DNA from: Candidatus Desulfofervidaceae bacterium
GTDB taxonomy: Bacteria; Desulfobacterota; Desulfofervidia; Desulfofervidales; Desulfofervidaceae
NCBI GenBank assembly: GCA_021160485.1
Contig: JAGHCL010000024.1
Location: 1-16,541, forward strand
Reading direction: 5' to 3'
DNA: 16,541 nucleotides
Shown: one piece after another, positions 12,767 to 16,541 of the stretch
Position numbering within the stretch: position 1 is the first letter of the stretch
Layout: each line of letters opens with the position of its first letter
Notes under the pieces: model-generated
Database searches by the model: none
Told to the model about the DNA's origin: nothing
The model's input: only the letters and a program-made list of their open reading frames with translations
Position numbers and translations under genes: made by a program

Positions 12767-15700
12767 GTGAGTATTGCTTCCCTTATTCAATACCTTAAAC
12801 ATAAGCCCTGTGTGCGCATAACCGGACTTGAAGGAAGTAGTCTGGCCTATGTCCTGGCCAGGACGCAGGTAGTATTAAAACAGCCTTTTCTGATTGTGGT
12901 TCCTACAGAAGAACAAGTCCAGAAGCTGGCACAAATGCTCCGCTTTTTTATTGAACCTCCGGTAATTAATTCACCTTTTGAACAAAGGGTATTCACCCTG
13001 CCCGAAGAACCCTTTATGCCTTATACAGGTTTAAGCCCCAGGCCAGAGGTTTTGGGAAAACACTTTGCCGGGCTTTTTGGATTGTTAAATGCAGATAAGC
13101 CGGTAGTAGTTACTACCCCAAAAGTTCTCATGTCCTTTTTCGTACCTAAGCAGGCCTTTCAGGAAAATACTCAGATTTATCAGAAGGGTGAGGAAATTCC
13201 TAGAGAAGCATTTATTACCTTTTTACAACGACTGGGTTACGAACGGGTTTCCCTGGTAGAGGGTATAGGTGAATTCAGCGTGCGTGGGGACATTATAGAT
13301 ATCTTTTGTCCTCTTTATACCCTGCCTCTACGGCTTGAGTTTTTTGGTGATGTCCTGGAATCCATAAGACTTTTTAATCCCATTAGCCAGCGGTCTGAAA
13401 ACTATCTTGAAGATTTCATTCTCATTCAGACCAATCCTATTCCCCGGGAAGAGAGAGCTTTTATTGAAGCCAAGCATCGGTTAAATGATTCTGCTCTCCT
13501 AGTGGAAATTAAAGAAAAAGTGCTTTCCTTTCTAGAAGTGCCAGTGCATCAACCAGGTATAGAAGGCTTCTTCCCTCTTTTTTACGAAAAGACTCACACT
13601 CTATTTGACTATCTCCCCCCTGATATCCTTATGATTATGGTAGAGCCTGAACAGATAGAAAATCAGGCCAGGGGTCTGGAGAAGGCCATTAAATCCCATC
13701 TAGCAGAGTTAGAAGCAGAAAGAAAACCATCTTTACCCGTTTCACAAACGATTATTTCGTGGAAAGATATTCAAAAAAAGAGCAAATCCTATAAAAAGCT
13801 CTTTTGCCATACCCTTGCCTTTTTAACCCATGAGAACATACCCACAGTGGAGTTTTCTCCTAAAAAACCCTTTGCCCATTTAACGCCTGCTGAAAAACAC
13901 GCGCGCTTTCGTTCTGAGCTGGAGAACTGGTTAAAAATGGGACTTTGTGTTGTCCTAACAGCCAGTCATCCTTTAACCCAACGACGGCTGGCACGATTAC
14001 TGGAAACCTGGAACTTACCAGCCGTCACGGCTACCCCACCTTTTACCTATAAGCCCGGACTTTTTGTCTATCGGGGAGAGCTAGAACAAGGCTTTCTTAT
14101 GCTGGAAGAGAAATTGGTTATTTTGGGTGAAAAAGATTGGCAGATTAAAGGTGAACCTCTAGTTGCACTTCCCCGGCGGGATTACAAAGATTTGTTGCCT
14201 GTAAGCAGTTTTGAGGATTTGAAAGAAGGAGACCTTCTTGTCCATGTAGAACATGGCATCGGACGTTATCAGGGGCTTAAAACCATTACTACTGGAGGTA
14301 CAACTGCCGAATTTCTTGTTCTGGTCTATCAAGACGGGGATAAACTTTACCTGCCTGTAGATAAACTACATTTAGTGCAAAAGTATCGGGGAGTAGAAGA
14401 TAAAGAACCACCACTGGACAAGCTAGGTGGACGCACTTGGGCAAAAACAAAACGCCATGTTAAAAAGGCAGTTGAAAAAATTGCTAAAGAGTTACTTGAA
14501 CTCTATGCCAAACGTATGGCCCAGCCAGGCTATGCCTTTTCACCCCCTGATGGAATGTTTAACCAGTTTGTTGCCAGCTTTCCTTATACCGAAACACCTG
14601 ACCAAAAACGGGCCATAGATGATGTAATGGCAGACATGCTTAAGCCTCGCCCGATGGACAGACTTATCTGCGGAGATGTCGGCTTTGGCAAAACAGAGGT
14701 AGCTGTGCGGGCGGCTTTTAAGGCAGTTTTAGATGGAAAGCAAGTAGCAGTCTTAGTGCCCACAACCATTCTGGCCGAACAGCATTATTTAACTTTTAAA
14801 GAACGCCTGGAGGCATTTGGTGTTAATATTGCCTGTTTGAATCGCTTTCGCTCAACCAAAGAACAGCGGGCCATCCTTAAAAAATTGAAAAAAGGCGAAA
14901 TAGACGTTATCATTGGCACCCACCGGCTTTTGCAAAATGATGTGGAATTTAAAGATCTGGGATTGCTTATTATAGATGAAGAACACCGCTTTGGTGTGAA
15001 GCAGAAAGAGCACTTAAAGGCCCTAAAGGCCACAGTAGATGTCCTCACCTTAAGTGCTACGCCTATTCCCAGGACCCTATATCTTTCTTTGCTTGGTGTT
15101 AGAGATTTAAGTTTAATTGAAACCCCACCACCAGGCAGGCGCCCGGTTAAAACTTATTTGTCCAAGTTTAACCTCACTCTTATTAAAGATGCAATTCAGA
15201 GGGAATTAGCCCGTGGTGGGCAGGTCTTCTTTATTCATCCTAGGGTAAGAGGCTTAAACGCCCTGGCACGATTTTTAAAAAAACTTCTGCCTGAAGTCCG
15301 CTTGGGATTAGCCCACGGGCAAATGCGAGAAAGAGAATTGGAAAAAGAGATGCTTAAATTTTTACATCACGAAGTGGATGTCCTTTTGTGCACAAGCATT
15401 GTGGAATCGGGTCTTGATATCCCCAATGCCAACACCATTATCATCAATCGTGCTGATATGTTTGGACTAGCGCAGCTTTATCATTTACGCGGGCGGGTAG
15501 GACGTAGTCCCTCTCAAGCCTATGCCTACCTCCTTGTGCCTGGAGAAAAACTCATTACTCAAGAAGCGCAGAAACGGCTTCGGGCCTTATTAGAACACAC
15601 TGAACTCTCTTCTGGTTATAAACTGGCCATGCATGACCTCAGAATGCGAGGAGCTGGGAACATCTTAGGTATGGCCCAGTCAGGCCACATTGCGGCCGTT

Positions 15701-16231
15701 GGATATGAAATGTATTTAGAGCTTTTACAAAAGGCAGTGCAGGAGTTAAAAGGCGAGATTGTGCCAGAAAAGATAGAACCAGAGATTAAATTACGCCTGG
15801 TGGCCTACATTCCCGAAAGTTATATTCCCGACAAGACCCAGCGGGTAGTCTTTTATAAACGATTAAGTCAAATAAAAAATGAGGCAGAACTGGAAGAGCT
15901 GCGCACCGAGATGAAAGATAGATTTGGAAATATGCCTGAAGCAGTCGAACATCTTTTCAAACTGGTTGAACTCAGGCTCTGGTGTATCCATTTCCGCATC
16001 AAACGGTTGGATAGCAAAGATGGCCTTTTACGCTTCACCTTTGCACCGGATAATCCTATTTCTCCCCAGCAAATGATCAAATTTTTGGCTCAACGTCCGA
16101 GTTATCGCTTTACGCCAAAAGGCGAATTACTTGTACCTTTGAAGAAAAAGAATATATTAAAAAAGATAGAAAAGGTTATGCAGGGTTTGCAAGAAGAGAA
16201 TAAATATACTCCCACTAAAAACTGGTTATGA
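12767..16231 (+). CDS. mfd: Transcription-repair coupling factor Mfd
   Basis: The product is 1154 aa, full length for the family. Mfd displaces RNA polymerase stalled at DNA damage and recruits UvrA. Domains in order: UvrB-like module (about 1-330, with MPYTGLSPRPEVLG), linker, CarD-like RNA-polymerase-interaction domain (about 480-580, VHVEHGIGRYQGL and KLYLPVDKL), superfamily 2 translocase with Walker A GDVGFGKTE (636-644), DEEH box (737-740), LSATPIPRTL, the VESGLDIPNANT and RGRVGRS motifs, RMRGAGNILG, and the C-terminal TRCF domain (about 1000-1110). All key motifs look intact. The start is GTG at 12767: the next upstream in-frame codon but one is TAA (12761-12763), so no longer start is possible. 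No Shine-Dalgarno is visible. It is divergent from the trp operon. Confidence 0.97.
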   Translation: MSIASLIQYLKHKPCVRITGLEGSSLAYVLARTQVVLKQPFLIVVPTEEQVQKLAQMLRFFIEPPVINSPFEQRVFTLPEEPFMPYTGLSPRPEVLGKHFAGLFGLLNADKPVVVTTPKVLMSFFVPKQAFQENTQIYQKGEEIPREAFITFLQRLGYERVSLVEGIGEFSVRGDIIDIFCPLYTLPLRLEFFGDVLESIRLFNPISQRSENYLEDFILIQTNPIPREERAFIEAKHRLNDSALLVEIKEKVLSFLEVPVHQPGIEGFFPLFYEKTHTLFDYLPPDILMIMVEPEQIENQARGLEKAIKSHLAELEAERKPSLPVSQTIISWKDIQKKSKSYKKLFCHTLAFLTHENIPTVEFSPKKPFAHLTPAEKHARFRSELENWLKMGLCVVLTASHPLTQRRLARLLETWNLPAVTATPPFTYKPGLFVYRGELEQGFLMLEEKLVILGEKDWQIKGEPLVALPRRDYKDLLPVSSFEDLKEGDLLVHVEHGIGRYQGLKTITTGGTTAEFLVLVYQDGDKLYLPVDKLHLVQKYRGVEDKEPPLDKLGGRTWAKTKRHVKKAVEKIAKELLELYAKRMAQPGYAFSPPDGMFNQFVASFPYTETPDQKRAIDDVMADMLKPRPMDRLICGDVGFGKTEVAVRAAFKAVLDGKQVAVLVPTTILAEQHYLTFKERLEAFGVNIACLNRFRSTKEQRAILKKLKKGEIDVIIGTHRLLQNDVEFKDLGLLIIDEEHRFGVKQKEHLKALKATVDVLTLSATPIPRTLYLSLLGVRDLSLIETPPPGRRPVKTYLSKFNLTLIKDAIQRELARGGQVFFIHPRVRGLNALARFLKKLLPEVRLGLAHGQMRERELEKEMLKFLHHEVDVLLCTSIVESGLDIPNANTIIINRADMFGLAQLYHLRGRVGRSPSQAYAYLLVPGEKLITQEAQKRLRALLEHTELSSGYKLAMHDLRMRGAGNILGMAQSGHIAAVGYEMYLELLQKAVQELKGEIVPEKIEPEIKLRLVAYIPESYIPDKTQRVVFYKRLSQIKNEAELEELRTEMKDRFGNMPEAVEHLFKLVELRLWCIHFRIKRLDSKDGLLRFTFAPDNPISPQQMIKFLAQRPSYRFTPKGELLVPLKKKNILKKIEKVMQGLQEENKYTPTKNWL

Positions 16232-16242
16232 TTTGTATCTGG

Positions 16243-16264
16243 ACTAAAATAATTACCTTTTAGT
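16243..16264 (+). terminator. Weak AT-rich inverted repeat after mfd
   Basis: ACTAAAA and TTTTAGT arms (7 bp, perfect) flank an 8-base loop 11 bases after the mfd stop, followed by TTACCTTACC. The stem is AT-rich and the T-tract interrupted, so termination is possible but weakly supported. Confidence 0.25.
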
Positions 16265-16274
16265 TTACCTTACC

Positions 16275-16305
16275 TTGACACTATAGTAAAGCAAGATGTT
16301 AAAAT
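16275..16305 (+). promoter_or_regulatory. Candidate promoter of the UPF0280 gene
   Basis: A perfect TTGACA (16275-16280) is followed at 19 bases by TAAAAT (16300-16305, 5/6); TTAAAA one base earlier gives an 18-base spacer. The 8-bp palindrome ACTATAGT (16280-16287) touches the -35. The leader would be about 65 nt. Confidence 0.5.
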
Positions 16306-16377
16306 AAAGGAAAGAAAAGTAATCCCTCTTAGTTGAATGACACGAAAGGAAAAGTAATAACAATAATTTAACAAGTT

Positions 16378-16541
16378 ATGTCAAAAACTGATTTATCACA
16401 AGCTTCCCACCGTTTTTACCGTGATTGGTGTCAGGCTAAGCATTTGACCAGTTTCTCTATTGCAGTCAAGGAAACTGACCTTTGGATCAAAGCTCAATCT
16501 GTTCTGATTAAAGAGGCCAAAGAAGCAACTTTCAAATACAG
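16378..16541 (+). CDS. UPF0280 family protein (5' part, cut by window edge)
   Basis: Only the first 54 codons lie in the window. The N-terminus has the pattern I associate with UPF0280 proteins: RFYRDWCQAKHLTSFSIAV (residues 12-30) followed by KETDLWIKA (31-39) and an alpha-helical KEAKEATFKY. The family is sometimes linked to ApbE-like flavin transfer folds, but its activity is not established to my knowledge. The ATG at 16378 is the only reasonable start, since TAA lies in frame at 16369. No Shine-Dalgarno sits at normal distance; AAAGGA is about 28 bases upstream. It probably has its own promoter and is separate from mfd. The assignment rests on a short segment. Confidence 0.7.
   Translation, partial: MSKTDLSQASHRFYRDWCQAKHLTSFSIAVKETDLWIKAQSVLIKEAKEATFKY

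Noticed and set aside
12522..12770. 82-codon plus-strand frame upstream of mfd, considered as a gene
   Set aside because: It spans the trpD promoter, has no Shine-Dalgarno and no recognisable domain. I kept only its GTGA overlap with mfd as an observation.
1..16541. tRNA, rRNA, CRISPR, insertion sequences or phage genes
   Set aside because: No cloverleaf-like segment, spaced direct-repeat array, transposase or integrase was seen on either strand; the intergenic gaps are short and AT-rich.

Overview
The window looks like chromosomal DNA of a free-living bacterium with fairly low GC content (by eye) and lysine/glutamate-rich proteins. Several features suggest, without proving, a Desulfobacterota-like organism, perhaps thermophilic: a kinase with a Cys-rich PAS domain, chained receiver proteins with an HDOD output, a bacterial TruD, and a UPF0280 gene. 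I see no rRNA, tRNA, CRISPR array, insertion sequence or phage gene.

Layout. Positions 1-4037 (minus strand) are a tightly overlapping signalling operon: a REC-PAS-histidine kinase, a REC-HDOD protein, a REC protein with a short C-terminal tail, and a REC/coiled-coil protein that runs off the left edge. A 411-base divergent gap follows. Then come two plus-strand genes: a small coiled-coil protein with a perfect 11-base Shine-Dalgarno sequence, and a Nudix hydrolase. Next are uvrA (5625-8090) and truD (8386-9561), both plus strand. They converge on a minus-strand three-gene trp-type operon, trpD-trpC-trpF (12504 to 9742). mfd (12767-16231) runs divergently from that operon, and the 5' part of a UPF0280 gene reaches the right edge.

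How the genes fit together. One kinase with four receiver domains in one operon suggests a branched phosphorelay. UvrA and Mfd act in the same pathway, transcription-coupled nucleotide excision repair, and lie about 5 kb apart. The trp operon is the most unusual part. Its TrpD carries an N-terminal Lrp/AsnC-type RAM (ACT-like) amino-acid-sensing domain. Its TrpD and TrpF lack the arginines that, as I recall, contact the anthranilate carboxylate in characterised enzymes. It has a near-consensus sigma70 promoter with a leader of only about 33 nt, so attenuation is unlikely. The UvrA is also unusual: it lacks the roughly 110-residue insertion domain but keeps the UvrB-binding domain and both zinc modules.

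All domain calls, alignments and residue equivalences were made by eye from the sequence and from memory of the families. No search was run.
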